Shown piece after piece: positions 25,801 to 33,850 of a DNA stretch of 64,000 nt (its first letter is position 1; each line of letters starts with the position of its first letter). The DNA lies in contig DOQR01000001.1 in the NCBI GenBank assembly GCA_003514385.1, forward strand, positions 104,207-168,206, in the 5' to 3' direction. The position numbers and the translations under genes are program-made. This stretch comes from Oscillospiraceae bacterium (GTDB lineage Bacteria; Bacillota; Clostridia; Oscillospirales; Acutalibacteraceae). Under the pieces are notes generated by a model. That model was not told where the DNA came from and did not search any database. It saw only the letters and a program-made list of their open reading frames with translations.

Positions 25801-25976
25801 AAATTGTTCTTTACACCGGCGAGAATGAAAAGCTCAACGGTATTATTAAGAAGAACGCCGAGTCCATAAAGCATGATGTCCTCGCGGATGAGATAGTCTA
25901 TTCCCTCGGCGGCGACAGCTCCAAGGAGTGGAACATCAACGGCGAGAAGATGACTCTCGGCGTCAGCAAGAAATAA
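22854..25976 (+). CDS. ileS: Isoleucyl-tRNA synthetase, eukaryotic-like (type 2)
   Basis: IleRS charges tRNA-Ile. The 1,040-residue protein has the class-I signatures KPHIGHVLT (HIGH) near residue 57 and KMSKSKGN near residue 600, a CP1 editing insertion, zinc-type CxxC pairs (CPRCG, CPKCGG), and an anticodon-binding C-terminal half. Its motif style (FYDGPPTANGKPHIGH, WVPESIGKGRFG-like) fits the type 2 or eukaryote-like subclass, whose members usually bind mupirocin poorly. The ATG at 22854 agrees with the family N-terminus MYDKVSTNFEF; upstream codons lie in the T-box terminator. It is a single-gene transcript ended by a good terminator. Confidence 0.96.
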   Translation: MYDKVSTNFEFVNREKKVLDFWNENHIFEKSIDSRKNAETFTFYDGPPTANGKPHIGHVLTRVIKDMIPRYKTMKGYMVPRKAGWDTHGLPVEIEVEKLLGIEGKQGIEEYGLEPFIKKCKESVWKYKGMWEDFSGKVGFWADMKHPYVTYDNTFIESEWWALKQIWDKGLLYKGFKIVPYCPRCGTPLSSQEVAQGYKDVKERSAVVKFKAKGEDAYFLAWTTTPWTLPSNVALCVNPAEDYVKIKVEDGTVYYMAQALVEKFFPEGVETLATFKGKELEYREYEPLFECTKSNDGKKGWYVTCDGYVTLTDGTGIVHIAPAFGEDDANVGKNYDLPFVQLVDAAGCMDKSTPWAGKFCKDADKDVLVDLDKRGLLFSAPVFEHSYPHCWRCDTPLIYYARDSWFIKMTAVRDDLVRNNNTVNWIPESIGKGRFGDWIENVQDWSISRNRYWGTPLNVWECECGHRHSIGSIEELKSMSSNCPDDIELHRPYIDAVTIKCPKCGGEMHRVPEVIDCWFDSGSMPFAQHHYPFENHDLFKQQFPAQFISEAVDQTRGWFYSLLAISTLLFNRAPYENVLVLGHVQDENGQKMSKSKGNAVDPFDALNAYGADAVRWYFYTNSAPWLPNRFHGKAVIEGQRKFMGTLWNIYAFFVLYANIDEFDATKHELRKAEELPTMDRWLLSRLNTLITTVDNYLADYCIPEAARALQNFVDEMSNWYVRRCRERFWAQGMSQDKIDAYMTLYTALVTVSKLAAPMIPFMTEDIYRNLVCSIDKSAPESVHLCDYPIADAAYVDKALEERMNEALNIVVLGRAARNGANIKNRQPLGKMFVRADEALGGEYAEIIKDELNVKELEFVDGEADFVSYSFKPQLKTVGPKYGRFLGKIKEHLSSLDGSAAKKELDENGALKFSVDGNEIELGVDDLLIDSVQKEGSFAVSDYGITVAIDTNLTPELIEEGFVREIISKIQTMRKEADFDVMDKIVLYTGENEKLNGIIKKNAESIKHDVLADEIVYSLGGDSSKEWNINGEKMTLGVSKK

Positions 25977-25987
25977 AAGCAGATTTT

Positions 25988-26023
25988 TCCGCCGCGTCTT
26001 TAATCGGATGCGGCGGATTTTTT
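25988..26023 (+). terminator. Terminator of ileS
   Basis: TCCGCCGCGTC/GATGCGGCGGA stem with an 8-base loop followed by TTTTTT. Confidence 0.85.
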
Positions 26024-26103
26024 GTGCCGCGATAATGTTGCATTGAATATAATATAAAGACAAAAAGCGAAAAACTGTTGCAATAATGTTACATTTCAAC
26101 TTA

Positions 26104-26132
26104 TTGTTGAATCGTGTCGGATGTTGTATACT
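26104..26132 (+). promoter_or_regulatory. Promoter of the YhhN-family gene
   Basis: TTGTTG (26104-26109), 17-base spacer, TATACT (26127-26132), about 60 bases before the gene. Confidence 0.6.
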
Positions 26133-26189
26133 CATTTCGGATGAATTTTTCCCGCGTCTGATGAGCGGATACAACGAGGAGGATATATT

Positions 26190-26900
26190 TTGTCAACAGC
26201 ATATTTTTATGCCGCGCTCGCGGCAGGCATCGCAGCGGTCGTCGTTTTCCTTGTCCTGCGCGTGAAATACGGCGGGCTCAAGGGGCTCTATTCAAAGGCG
26301 ATAGCGAGCTTCTTCTTCCTGCTTACGGCGCTCTCCGCGGCGGCGATCAACCCGGGTCACGAGGTGTATGCCGGGCTCATCGTGTTCGGTCTTGTGCTCG
26401 GTCTCTCGGGCGACATATGGCTCGATTTGAAATGGATATATGAAAAGGATATGGAGAAGTTCCTCAACGCCGGATTCATAGCGTTCATGATAGGCCATGT
26501 GTTCTACATAGGCGCTATTTATAAATTCGCCGGCAACTGGAGCGTGCTCACGGCTGTCCTGCCGATAATAATCTCGGTCGTTGTCGCCATAGGAAATGTT
26601 ATCGTCAGCGAAAAGCTGCTCAAGCTGAAATTTGGCAAGTTCAGAACGATAGTCGGCGTCTATACCTTCTTCCTGTTCATGACCTTTGCCATCAGCGCGG
26701 TCGCGATGCTCAACAATTCCTTTGCAAAGCAGTGGATACTCATGTCGGCGGGCGGGCTTCTGTTCGCGTTCTCCGACGCCGTGCTCTCGACCATGTATTT
26801 CAAAGAGGGCGGAAACACGAAGGCGAATATAATCATAAACCATGTTTCTTACTATGCAGCGCAGTTTGTAATAGCGTCGTCGGTACTTTTTATAAAATAA
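26190..26900 (+). CDS. YhhN/TMEM86-family membrane protein, possible lysoplasmalogenase
   Basis: A 236-residue protein with about eight membrane helices. The motif GLVLGLSGDIWLDLKW (about residues 68-83) and the late LLFAFSDAVLSTMYF are the paired Asp-bearing helices of the YhhN/TMEM86 family, whose animal members hydrolyse the vinyl-ether bond of lysoplasmalogens. Anaerobic Clostridia make plasmalogens, so this activity is plausible but unproven here. The start is TTG with GAGGAGG upstream, since no ATG is suitably placed. It is a single-gene unit between ileS and the infC operon. Confidence 0.85.
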   Translation: MSTAYFYAALAAGIAAVVVFLVLRVKYGGLKGLYSKAIASFFFLLTALSAAAINPGHEVYAGLIVFGLVLGLSGDIWLDLKWIYEKDMEKFLNAGFIAFMIGHVFYIGAIYKFAGNWSVLTAVLPIIISVVVAIGNVIVSEKLLKLKFGKFRTIVGVYTFFLFMTFAISAVAMLNNSFAKQWILMSAGGLLFAFSDAVLSTMYFKEGGNTKANIIINHVSYYAAQFVIASSVLFIK

Positions 26901-26913
26901 TCCGAAAAACCGC

Positions 26914-26942
26914 TTGACAAAATCCTTTGTGGCTGTTAAAAT
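26914..26942 (+). promoter_or_regulatory. Promoter of the infC-rpmI-rplT operon
   Basis: Consensus TTGACA (26914-26919), 17-base spacer and TAAAAT (26937-26942), about 175 bases before infC. Confidence 0.85.
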
Positions 26943-26949
26943 AGTGCGT

Positions 26950-27100
26950 ACAACAAAGCAGAGTGACGCATTGTGCCGCAGCTCTCACCTCCGGGGTTTT
27001 GTCCGCGCGGGTCAATAAGAACGGATTTTTATTTCTGTTGATTATTGAGCGAGGGCATCTCTGTGCCCTCGCTTTGATTTTTCCGGTAGAACCGGTCAGA
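26950..27100 (+). ncRNA. infC operon leader, probable L20-type autoregulatory leader with attenuator
   Basis: The long untranslated leader ends in a strong hairpin (27049-27072, GCGAGGGCA/TGCCCTCGC) followed by TTTGATTTTT, which should act as an intrinsic terminator, and then a CCGG/CCGG hairpin just before the ribosome site. In Bacillus the same operon is attenuated by ribosomal protein L20 binding its leader; placement and the terminator fit that model, but I could not fold the whole RNA. Confidence 0.6.
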
Positions 27101-27119
27101 GCATATGGAGGTGCTGGTT

Positions 27120-27638
27120 ATAGGTATCAAAGAAATGCAGATCAATGAAGAGATCACGGACAAAGAGGTCAGGCTCATAAGCAATGACGGTGAACAGCTC
27201 GGTATCGTTTCCGCCGCTCAGGCTCAGAAGCTTGCCGCAGAGAAAAATCTCGACCTTGTCAAGATAGCTCCGCAGGCAAAGCCGCCCGTCTGTAAGATCA
27301 TGGACTACGGCAAATATCGTTTTGAGCAGTCCAAGAGGGAGAAGGAAGCGAAGAAGAATCAGCGTGTGATCGAGATAAAGGAGATCCGCCTTTCGCCCAA
27401 CATTGACGTACATGATTTTGATACGAAAGTCGGTCACGCCAGAAAGTTCCTGTCGGCAGGCAACAAGACCAAGGTCTCGATCCGCTTCCGCGGACGCGAG
27501 ATGACCCACACCGATCTCGGACTGACCATAATGGCTCAGTTTGCGGAGAAGTGCGCGGATATCGCCTCGGTCGAGAAGCCGGCAAAGCTTGAGGGACGCC
27601 AGATGCTCATGTTCCTCGCTCCCAAGAGCGCAAAGTGA
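27120..27638 (+). CDS. infC: Translation initiation factor IF-3
   Basis: IF-3 binds the 30S subunit and checks start codons. The product (about 172 residues) shows the family N-terminus QINEEITDKEVRLISNDGEQ, the KPPVCKIMDYGKY linker motif and the C-terminal domain with IEIKEIRLSPNIDVHDF. The start is unusual: the only good ribosome site, GGAGG (27107-27111), is eight bases from an ATA codon at 27120; the ATG at 27135 is too far away and the ATG at 27105 overlaps the site. Non-AUG starts on infC are a known self-control device. Downstream rpmI and rplT complete the standard operon. Confidence 0.93.
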   Translation: MGIKEMQINEEITDKEVRLISNDGEQLGIVSAAQAQKLAAEKNLDLVKIAPQAKPPVCKIMDYGKYRFEQSKREKEAKKNQRVIEIKEIRLSPNIDVHDFDTKVGHARKFLSAGNKTKVSIRFRGREMTHTDLGLTIMAQFAEKCADIASVEKPAKLEGRQMLMFLAPKSAK

Positions 27639-27686
27639 TTATCCCGGTAAAATACCGGTCAAAAAGTTGAAGGAGGAAAAGAACTC

Positions 27687-27884
27687 ATGCCCAAGATCAA
27701 AACTCACAGCGGTGCTAAAAAGCGCTTCAAGCTGTCAAAAAACGGTAAGCCGATACGTGCACACGCAAACAAGTCTCACATCCTTACCAAGAAGAGCACA
27801 AAGCGTAAGAGAAATCTTCGCAAGACCTCTGTTGCAGACACCACCAACGTCAAGCAGATCAAGAAGCTTATCCCTTACAAATAA
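27687..27884 (+). CDS. rpmI: 50S ribosomal protein L35
   Basis: A 65-residue basic protein beginning [20 protein letters not shown], the canonical L35 start, with AAGGAGG before the ATG. It belongs to the large ribosomal subunit. It lies between infC and rplT, the conserved operon order. Confidence 0.97.
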   Translation: MPKIKTHSGAKKRFKLSKNGKPIRAHANKSHILTKKSTKRKRNLRKTSVADTTNVKQIKKLIPYK

Positions 27885-27926
27885 GAGACAGCCAACCACT
27901 CATTAATTATTCGGAGGTAGAAAACC

Positions 27927-28283
27927 ATGGCACGTATCAAAGGTGCAACAATGACTCGCAAGAGAAGAAATAAAGTTCTGAAGCTTGCCAAGGGCTACTA
28001 TGGCTCAAAGCACAGCCTTTTCAAGACCGCCAAGCAGGCTGTCATGAAGAGCGGCCAGTACGCTTACATCGGCCGCAAGCAGAAGAAGCGTGACTTCCGC
28101 AGCCTGTGGATCACCAGAATCTCCGCTGCCGCGAAGCTCAACGGCATGAACTATTCCACGTTCATCAACGGTCTGAAGAAGGCCGGCATCGATCTCAACC
28201 GCAAGATGCTCTCCGAGATCGCCATCAGCGATCCCGCCGCTTTCACCGCTCTGACCGAGCAGGCCAAGGCTGCCCTCAAGTAA
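27927..28283 (+). CDS. rplT: 50S ribosomal protein L20
   Basis: A 118-residue protein with the typical L20 N-terminal RNA-binding tail ([20 protein letters not shown]) and the conserved [20 protein letters not shown] region. L20 is needed for early 50S assembly and in Firmicutes also represses its own operon by binding the leader. CGGAGGT precedes the ATG. It is the third gene of the infC operon. Confidence 0.98.
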   Translation: MARIKGATMTRKRRNKVLKLAKGYYGSKHSLFKTAKQAVMKSGQYAYIGRKQKKRDFRSLWITRISAAAKLNGMNYSTFINGLKKAGIDLNRKMLSEIAISDPAAFTALTEQAKAALK

Positions 28284-28323
28284 GTGATCGGAGATTTTCG
28301 GGTAGAGACTCAATCTGAAAGTT

Positions 28324-28347
28324 AAGGGGCTGCTGATGCAGTCCCTT
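28324..28347 (+). terminator. Possible weak terminator after rplT
   Basis: AAGGGGCTGC/GCAGTCCCTT-like hairpin followed by ATTTC, in the 86-base gap before the methyltransferase gene. The T-run is poor, so read-through is likely. Confidence 0.4.
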
Positions 28348-28369
28348 ATTTCATATCGGAGGAAAAAAG

Positions 28370-29158
28370 ATGGATTTCGAAAAAATCTCGTCGCGTTCCA
28401 ACGAAAAAGTGAAGCTTTTCCGGCATTTGTCGCAGAGTGCCTCGTTCCGCAGGGAAACGGGGCTGTTTGCGCTTGAGGGCGCACGCCTGTGCTCGGATGT
28501 CGCAAAGACCGGGATAGAAATAAAGACCGCGTTCTTCACAAAAGAAGCTCTCGAAAAGTATCCGGACTATATCTCTGCCGTCGCCGAAAAGGCGGAGCAG
28601 GCGTTCGAGATACCGCATGAGCTCGCCGGAACTCTCTCCGATACCCGCGAGGCGCAGGGCGTTTTCTGCATCTGCGTCAAGCGAAAAGAGGCGAAATTGG
28701 AGACAATTGACCCCAAGGGGACATATATAGCGCTCGACAATATGCAGGATCCGTCGAATCTAGGCGCGGTGCTCAGAACCGCGGAGGCGTTCGGCATGAG
28801 CGGCGTCATAGTCGGCGGCGGATGCGATATATATAACCCGAAAGCGCTTCGCGCCGCGATGGGCTCTTCGATGCGAATTTCTGTTTTGACAACAGGAAAT
28901 TTGCCCTCTCTCTTGATTTTTGCCGCCAAAAAGGGTATGCTTACCTTAGCTTCCACGCCGTCCGACGGGGCAAAGAGGATAACCGATATGAGTTTTTCCG
29001 GCTCCGTTATCTGCGTTGTCGGCAACGAGGGCAGCGGAATATCGCCCGAGGTCATGTCCGCCTGCACTCTGCCCGTGACTATTCCGATGCGCGGGCGCGC
29101 CGAGTCGCTGAACGCCGCGGCGGCCGCCGCAGTGCTTATGTGGGAGCTGACAAAATAA
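28370..29158 (+). CDS. TrmH/SpoU-family RNA 2'-O-methyltransferase
   Basis: A 262-residue SPOUT methyltransferase. The N-terminal substrate-binding domain (about 1-95) precedes the knotted SAM domain with its three motifs: NMQDPSNLGAVLRTAEAFG (motif 1, with the catalytic Asn/Arg), CVVGNEGSGIS (motif 2) and IPMRGRAESLNAAAAAAVLM (motif 3). It transfers a methyl group to a ribose of rRNA or tRNA; the exact nucleotide cannot be told. It is found next to the infC operon in many Clostridia. CGGAGG precedes the ATG; dprA follows after 15 bases. Confidence 0.93.
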   Translation: MDFEKISSRSNEKVKLFRHLSQSASFRRETGLFALEGARLCSDVAKTGIEIKTAFFTKEALEKYPDYISAVAEKAEQAFEIPHELAGTLSDTREAQGVFCICVKRKEAKLETIDPKGTYIALDNMQDPSNLGAVLRTAEAFGMSGVIVGGGCDIYNPKALRAAMGSSMRISVLTTGNLPSLLIFAAKKGMLTLASTPSDGAKRITDMSFSGSVICVVGNEGSGISPEVMSACTLPVTIPMRGRAESLNAAAAAAVLMWELTK

Positions 29159-29173
29159 CACACGGAGGCTTCA

Positions 29174-30409
29174 ATGGACAAGAAAGCCTATTGGCTCTGG
29201 CTCCAGGAAGCTCTTGGCGCAGGAGCTGTCACAGATGAGATTACCGCTGTGTTTCCATCCCCCGAGGAGATGTACTCAAGGGGCGAGATAGAATGGCGAT
29301 TGAGCGGTGTACTCACCAACAGACAGATAGAAAAACTCAAACAATGCTCTCCCGAAAAGGCGCAGGGCATTGTTGATGTTTGTTATAATAACGGCTGGAC
29401 CGTCCTCACTCCGGACGACGAGGACTATCCGCCGAAGCTCAGAAGTCTGCGCAACATGCCGCTGGCGCTCTTCGTCAGGGGCGACATAAAACGCGTGACA
29501 CAGCGCGTGTGCATTGCTGTTGTCGGCACGAGAAAAGCCTCGTTCCAGGGCAGCTATCTCGCGCACCGCTATGCCGCGGCGCTTGCATATTCCGGCATCT
29601 GCGTCGTCTCCGGCGCGGCGATGGGCATCGACAGCTGCGCGCACAACGGCGCGCTCGACTCCGGCGGAGTCACGGCGGCGGTGCTCGGCTGCGGCTTCGG
29701 ATACAAATATCTTATGGAAAACGAGTATCTGCGTGACTGCGTGGCTCAAAGCGGCGCGCTGATAACGGAGTTCCCGCCCGGATTTCCGTCCTCGGCGAGA
29801 ACATTCCCGATAAGAAACAGAATAATCTCTGGACTCTGCGACGCTACAATAGTCATCGAGGCGGGAGTTAAGAGCGGTTCGCTCATCACCGCGAACTGCG
29901 CCATAGAACAGGGACGCGAGGTGTTCGCGCCGCCCGGCGATGTGTTCAACTCGTCTTACGCCGGGGCAAATCGGCTGATAAGAGACGGCGCAAGACCGCT
30001 TTTGTCAATTTACGATCTGATAACGGAATACTCCGTGCGCTATCCCGACAAGATAAAGCCGGGGGATATGGCGAAGGCGCTCGAATATCTGAGCGGCAAG
30101 CGCGAGCTGACGCAGGAACAGGCGAAAGAAGAGCCGAAGACCGTCGAGCTTCCGCACGAATCGGTCAAAAAGTTCGAGCCCGAGCCGAAGCCCGAGGAGT
30201 TCCGGGTCAAAAAGCTCGTGTCGATACCCGTCGGACTCTCTGAAAAGGCAAAGAAAATATACGAATCAATGGGAGAAGAACCTCTGTTTGCAGACGAGAT
30301 AGCGGCAAAGACCGGATTTGCGCCGTGGGAGGTTGTCAGCTCGATGACCGAGCTGGAGCTTGAAGATCTCGTGTGTCTGTGCGCAGGGAAACGATACAAA
30401 AAAATTTGA
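29174..30409 (+). CDS. dprA: DNA-processing protein DprA
   Basis: DprA loads RecA onto incoming single-stranded DNA during natural transformation and is also present in many non-competent bacteria. The 411-residue protein has the Rossmann-like DNA-binding core with VVGTRKAS, SGAAMGIDSCAHNGAL, TEFPPG and FPIRNRIISGL in order, and a C-terminal winged-helix domain (about 350-411; PLFADEIAAKTGFAPWEV). A charged Glu/Pro/Lys-rich linker (about 315-345) joins them. CGGAGG precedes the ATG. It is followed 17 bases later by topA, the usual Firmicute order. Confidence 0.95.
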   Translation: MDKKAYWLWLQEALGAGAVTDEITAVFPSPEEMYSRGEIEWRLSGVLTNRQIEKLKQCSPEKAQGIVDVCYNNGWTVLTPDDEDYPPKLRSLRNMPLALFVRGDIKRVTQRVCIAVVGTRKASFQGSYLAHRYAAALAYSGICVVSGAAMGIDSCAHNGALDSGGVTAAVLGCGFGYKYLMENEYLRDCVAQSGALITEFPPGFPSSARTFPIRNRIISGLCDATIVIEAGVKSGSLITANCAIEQGREVFAPPGDVFNSSYAGANRLIRDGARPLLSIYDLITEYSVRYPDKIKPGDMAKALEYLSGKRELTQEQAKEEPKTVELPHESVKKFEPEPKPEEFRVKKLVSIPVGLSEKAKKIYESMGEEPLFADEIAAKTGFAPWEVVSSMTELELEDLVCLCAGKRYKKI

Positions 30410-30426
30410 ACAGGGGAGCAAACGAA

Positions 30427-32541
30427 ATGTCCACTTTAGTTATAGTCGAGTCGCCCGCAAAGGCGAAAACAATTAAAAAATATCTCGGACCCGGCTATGA
30501 GGTAGTCGCCTCGATGGGTCATGTCCGCGACCTGCCCGCGGCGAAGCTGAGCGTCGATGTCAAGCATGACTTCGCGCCGAAATACGCCGTTATAAAAGGA
30601 AAAGAGAAGCTCGTCAGCGAGCTGAAAAAAGATGTTGAAAAAAGCGATAAAGTTATCCTCGCAACCGACCCTGATCGCGAGGGAGAAGCGATATCGTGGC
30701 ACCTTTCGACCCTGCTCGATCTCAATCTCGAGGACAAGAACAGAGTCACTTTCAACGAGATAACCAAAACCGGAATCAAGAACGGCATGGAACATCCGCG
30801 CGCCGTCGACATGAATCTCGTCAACGCACAGCAGGCGAGAAGAATACTCGACAGACTCGTCGGCTATCGCCTGAGCCCGTTTATTTCGCAGAAGATACGC
30901 CGCGGACTTTCCGCCGGCCGCGTTCAGAGCGTCGCGGTGCGCATGATAGTTGACCGCGAGGAGGAGATCCGTGCGTTCAAGCCCGAGGAATATTGGACGA
31001 TAGACGCAAAGTTCACCGCCCCGTCCCGCAAGGTGTTTTCCGCATCGCTCTACGGCGACGAAAACGGCAAGATAAAAATAGAGAACAAAGAGCAGTCGGA
31101 CGCTATTCTCAGCCGTCTCGACGGCGCTTCGTATACCGTCAAAACCCTCAAAAAGGGCACGAGGAAGAAGAACCCCGCGCCACCCTTTACCACCTCCACC
31201 CTCCAGCAGGAGGCTTCGAGGAAGCTCGGTTTCCAGACTCAGAAGACCATGCGCACCGCGCAGGAGCTCTATGAGGGCGTCGATGTTCAGGGCATCGGCA
31301 CGACCGGTCTTATAACCTACATGAGAACCGACTCGCTGAGAATCTCCGAGGAGGCGCGCGCCCAGGCAGCCGCCGCCATAGAAGATATCTTCGGCAAGGA
31401 GTATCTGCCCGACAAGCCGCGCTATTACAAGACCGGGGCCAACGCGCAGGACGGCCACGAGGCTATCCGCCCCGCGACCCCGTCGATAACCCCCGAGCGC
31501 GTCAAGGATTCGCTGACCTCGGATCAGTATAAGCTCTATAATCTTATCTGGAAGCGCTTCATGGCGAGCCTTATGGCGAGCTGCGTCCAGGATACGGTGA
31601 AGCTTGAAATAGCCGGAGCAAACGAGAAGGACGCCGCCGAGGGCAAATATTGCCTGTTCACCGCCGCCGGTTATTCCGTGCGCTTCGACGGCTTTACAAA
31701 AGTATATGAGATAAGCGACGACGAGGGCAAGGGTTCGCTCCTGCCCGAGATAAAGGTCGGGGACACCGCGAAGCTCAAGGAGCTCATCCCCTCGCAGCAC
31801 TTCACCTCGCCTCCGCCGCGCTTCACCGAAGCGTCGCTCGTCAAGGAGTTCGAGGAAAAGGGTATCGGCAGGCCGAGTACCTATTCAACGATAATCACCA
31901 CCATAGTCAAGAGAAACTATGTCAAGCGCGAGTCGAAGCAGTTCGTGCCCACCGAGCTCGGCGAGGCGACAACGAAGCTGCTCAAAGAGAAGTTCCCGCG
32001 CATAGTCAACGTCAAGTTCACCGCGCAGATGGAGGATATGCTTGACCGCGTCGATTCCGGCGATATCGACTATGTCTCCGTCCTCGACGATTTCTACGGC
32101 GAGTTCGAGAAGTCGCTCGACAAGGCGAAAGCCGAGATGAAGGATGTCAAGATCCAGCTCGAAGAGGATATAACCGATATCCCCTGCGAGAAGTGCGGCA
32201 GAATGATGGTCATAAAGACCGGACGCTACGGCAGATTCCTTGCCTGCCCCGGCTATCCCGAGTGCAAGAATGCGAAGCCGCTCGTGCTCGAAACGAACGC
32301 AAAGTGCCCCAAGTGCGGCGCAAAGGTCATCGAGAGAAAGACGAAGAGGGGCTATACTTTCTACGGCTGCTCAAACTGGCCGAACTGCGACTTCATGACC
32401 TGGGATAAGCCGACGGATGAGATATGCCCGCAGTGCGGCAAGTCCCTGTTCAAGAAGAAGGGCGGCGTTGTCGAATGTCTCAACGAGGGCTGCGGATATA
32501 CGAAAAAGAGCGCAAGAAAAGGTAAAAAAACCGATGAATAA
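30427..32541 (+). CDS. topA: DNA topoisomerase I
   Basis: TopA relaxes negative supercoils through a 5'-phosphotyrosine bond. The 704-residue enzyme opens with the Toprim domain (TLVIVESPAKAKTIKKYLG), contains the acidic DPDREGEAISWHL triad and the active-site region GLITYMRTDSLRIS (catalytic Tyr about residue 300), and ends with three zinc-ribbon modules of four cysteines each (CEKCG..., CPKCG..., CPQCG...). I use the ATG at 30427, which follows GGGGAG; an upstream ATG lies inside dprA. Its last eight bases overlap the trmFO start. Confidence 0.97.
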   Translation: MSTLVIVESPAKAKTIKKYLGPGYEVVASMGHVRDLPAAKLSVDVKHDFAPKYAVIKGKEKLVSELKKDVEKSDKVILATDPDREGEAISWHLSTLLDLNLEDKNRVTFNEITKTGIKNGMEHPRAVDMNLVNAQQARRILDRLVGYRLSPFISQKIRRGLSAGRVQSVAVRMIVDREEEIRAFKPEEYWTIDAKFTAPSRKVFSASLYGDENGKIKIENKEQSDAILSRLDGASYTVKTLKKGTRKKNPAPPFTTSTLQQEASRKLGFQTQKTMRTAQELYEGVDVQGIGTTGLITYMRTDSLRISEEARAQAAAAIEDIFGKEYLPDKPRYYKTGANAQDGHEAIRPATPSITPERVKDSLTSDQYKLYNLIWKRFMASLMASCVQDTVKLEIAGANEKDAAEGKYCLFTAAGYSVRFDGFTKVYEISDDEGKGSLLPEIKVGDTAKLKELIPSQHFTSPPPRFTEASLVKEFEEKGIGRPSTYSTIITTIVKRNYVKRESKQFVPTELGEATTKLLKEKFPRIVNVKFTAQMEDMLDRVDSGDIDYVSVLDDFYGEFEKSLDKAKAEMKDVKIQLEEDITDIPCEKCGRMMVIKTGRYGRFLACPGYPECKNAKPLVLETNAKCPKCGAKVIERKTKRGYTFYGCSNWPNCDFMTWDKPTDEICPQCGKSLFKKKGGVVECLNEGCGYTKKSARKGKKTDE

Positions 32542-33850
32542 AGTTACCGTTATAGGAGCGGGCTTCGCGGGCGTTGAAGCCGCAAGGCAGCTGTCGCGTG
32601 CGGGGATAAGAGTTACCCTGTGCGAGATGAAGCCGCAAAAATTCTCGCCCGCCCATTCGAGCCCGAATTTCGCCGAGCTCGTCTGCTCGAACTCCTTCAA
32701 GGCTCTGCGCACCGCGAGCGCCGCGGGCGAACTCAAAGCCGAGATGGAGATGCTCGGCTCGCTCTGCGTGAGCTGCGCCAAGGCGACTGCCGTCCCCGCA
32801 GGCGGCGCTTTAGCCGTTGACAGGGACGATTTCTCCGCCCTTGTCACAAAGACGGTCGAAGAAGATCCGCTTATAGATATAGTCCGCGGCGAGGTGACGG
32901 AGATACCCGCAGACGGCGTTGTGATTATCGCCGCAGGTCCGCTCGCGTCCGACGCGCTCTCCAATGAGATAGAGAAAATCTGCCCCGGACATCTGAGCTT
33001 CTACGATGCCGCCGCGCCGATAGTTTCGGCTCAGAGCCTCGATATGTCCTGCGCGTTCAAGCAGTCGCGCTACGACAGGGGCGGCGAGGATGACTATATA
33101 AACTGCCCGATGAACAAAGAGGAATATGAGGCGTTTTATGAAGCCCTTGTCGGCGCAGAGAGCGCCGAAACTCACTCGTTCGACAAGCGCAAGGGAGTCT
33201 ACGAGGGCTGTATGCCGATAGAAGTCATGGCTCTGCGCGGTCAGGATACTATCCGCTTCGGTCCGATGAAACCTGTCGGTCTGCGCGATCCGCGTACGGG
33301 ACACAGACCGTGGGCGGTGCTCCAGCTCAGGAAAGAGAACTCGGCGGGTACTATGTACAATCTCGTCGGCTTCCAGACGAATCTGAAATTCGGCGAGCAG
33401 AAGCGCGTTTTCTCTATGATACCCGCGCTCAAAGACGCGGAGTTCGTGCGCTACGGCGTCATGCACCGCAACACATTTATAAATTCACCCAAGCTTCTCG
33501 GCGCGGACTTCTCGCTCAGGAGCGACAGACGAATATTCTTCGCGGGTCAGATAACCGGCGTGGAGGGCTATATGGAGTCCGCCGCCTCGGGAATACTCGC
33601 CGGCATCAACGCCGCGCGGTATATAAACGGAAAAGACCCGTTCGTCATGCCCGGGGACACCGTCATGGGTGCGCTCGCACGCTATATCAGCGACGAGAGC
33701 GTGACGGATTTTCAGCCCATGGGCGCAAACTTCGGAATACTTCCGCCCCTCGACGAGCGTATCCGCTCGAAGCAGGAACGTTATGAGAAGATCTCGCAGC
33801 GGGGACTCGAGTCTGCGGGAAAATATATCGAAGGAGAGAATGAAAAATGA
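32534..33850 (+). CDS. trmFO: Methylenetetrahydrofolate-tRNA-(uracil-5)-methyltransferase TrmFO
   Basis: TrmFO makes m5U54 in the tRNA T-loop using methylenetetrahydrofolate and FADH2. The 438-residue protein begins with the FAD-binding dinucleotide fold (VTVIGAGFAGVEAARQL) and has the family stretches CEMKP, FAELVCSNSFKA, the catalytic-site Cys, CMPIEVMALRG, and FFAGQITGVEGYMESAASG with its late FAD contacts. It starts at 32534 within the end of topA, so the two are translationally coupled, and it overlaps plsX by four bases. The topA-trmFO pair is conserved in Firmicutes. Confidence 0.96.
   Translation: MNKVTVIGAGFAGVEAARQLSRAGIRVTLCEMKPQKFSPAHSSPNFAELVCSNSFKALRTASAAGELKAEMEMLGSLCVSCAKATAVPAGGALAVDRDDFSALVTKTVEEDPLIDIVRGEVTEIPADGVVIIAAGPLASDALSNEIEKICPGHLSFYDAAAPIVSAQSLDMSCAFKQSRYDRGGEDDYINCPMNKEEYEAFYEALVGAESAETHSFDKRKGVYEGCMPIEVMALRGQDTIRFGPMKPVGLRDPRTGHRPWAVLQLRKENSAGTMYNLVGFQTNLKFGEQKRVFSMIPALKDAEFVRYGVMHRNTFINSPKLLGADFSLRSDRRIFFAGQITGVEGYMESAASGILAGINAARYINGKDPFVMPGDTVMGALARYISDESVTDFQPMGANFGILPPLDERIRSKQERYEKISQRGLESAGKYIEGENEK

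Noticed and set aside
23421..26174. A 917-codon open frame on the minus strand across ileS
   Set aside because: Antisense to a fully conserved IleRS; the amino-acid makeup is that of a shadow frame and there is no start signal.
30436..31800. A 454-codon minus-strand frame across topA, and similar ones across gltX (42856-44472), the FGGY kinase (3028-4455) and the hydrogenase-like gene (20564-21835)
   Set aside because: All lie opposite clearly functional genes and lack ribosome sites and domains; they arise from GC-biased third positions.
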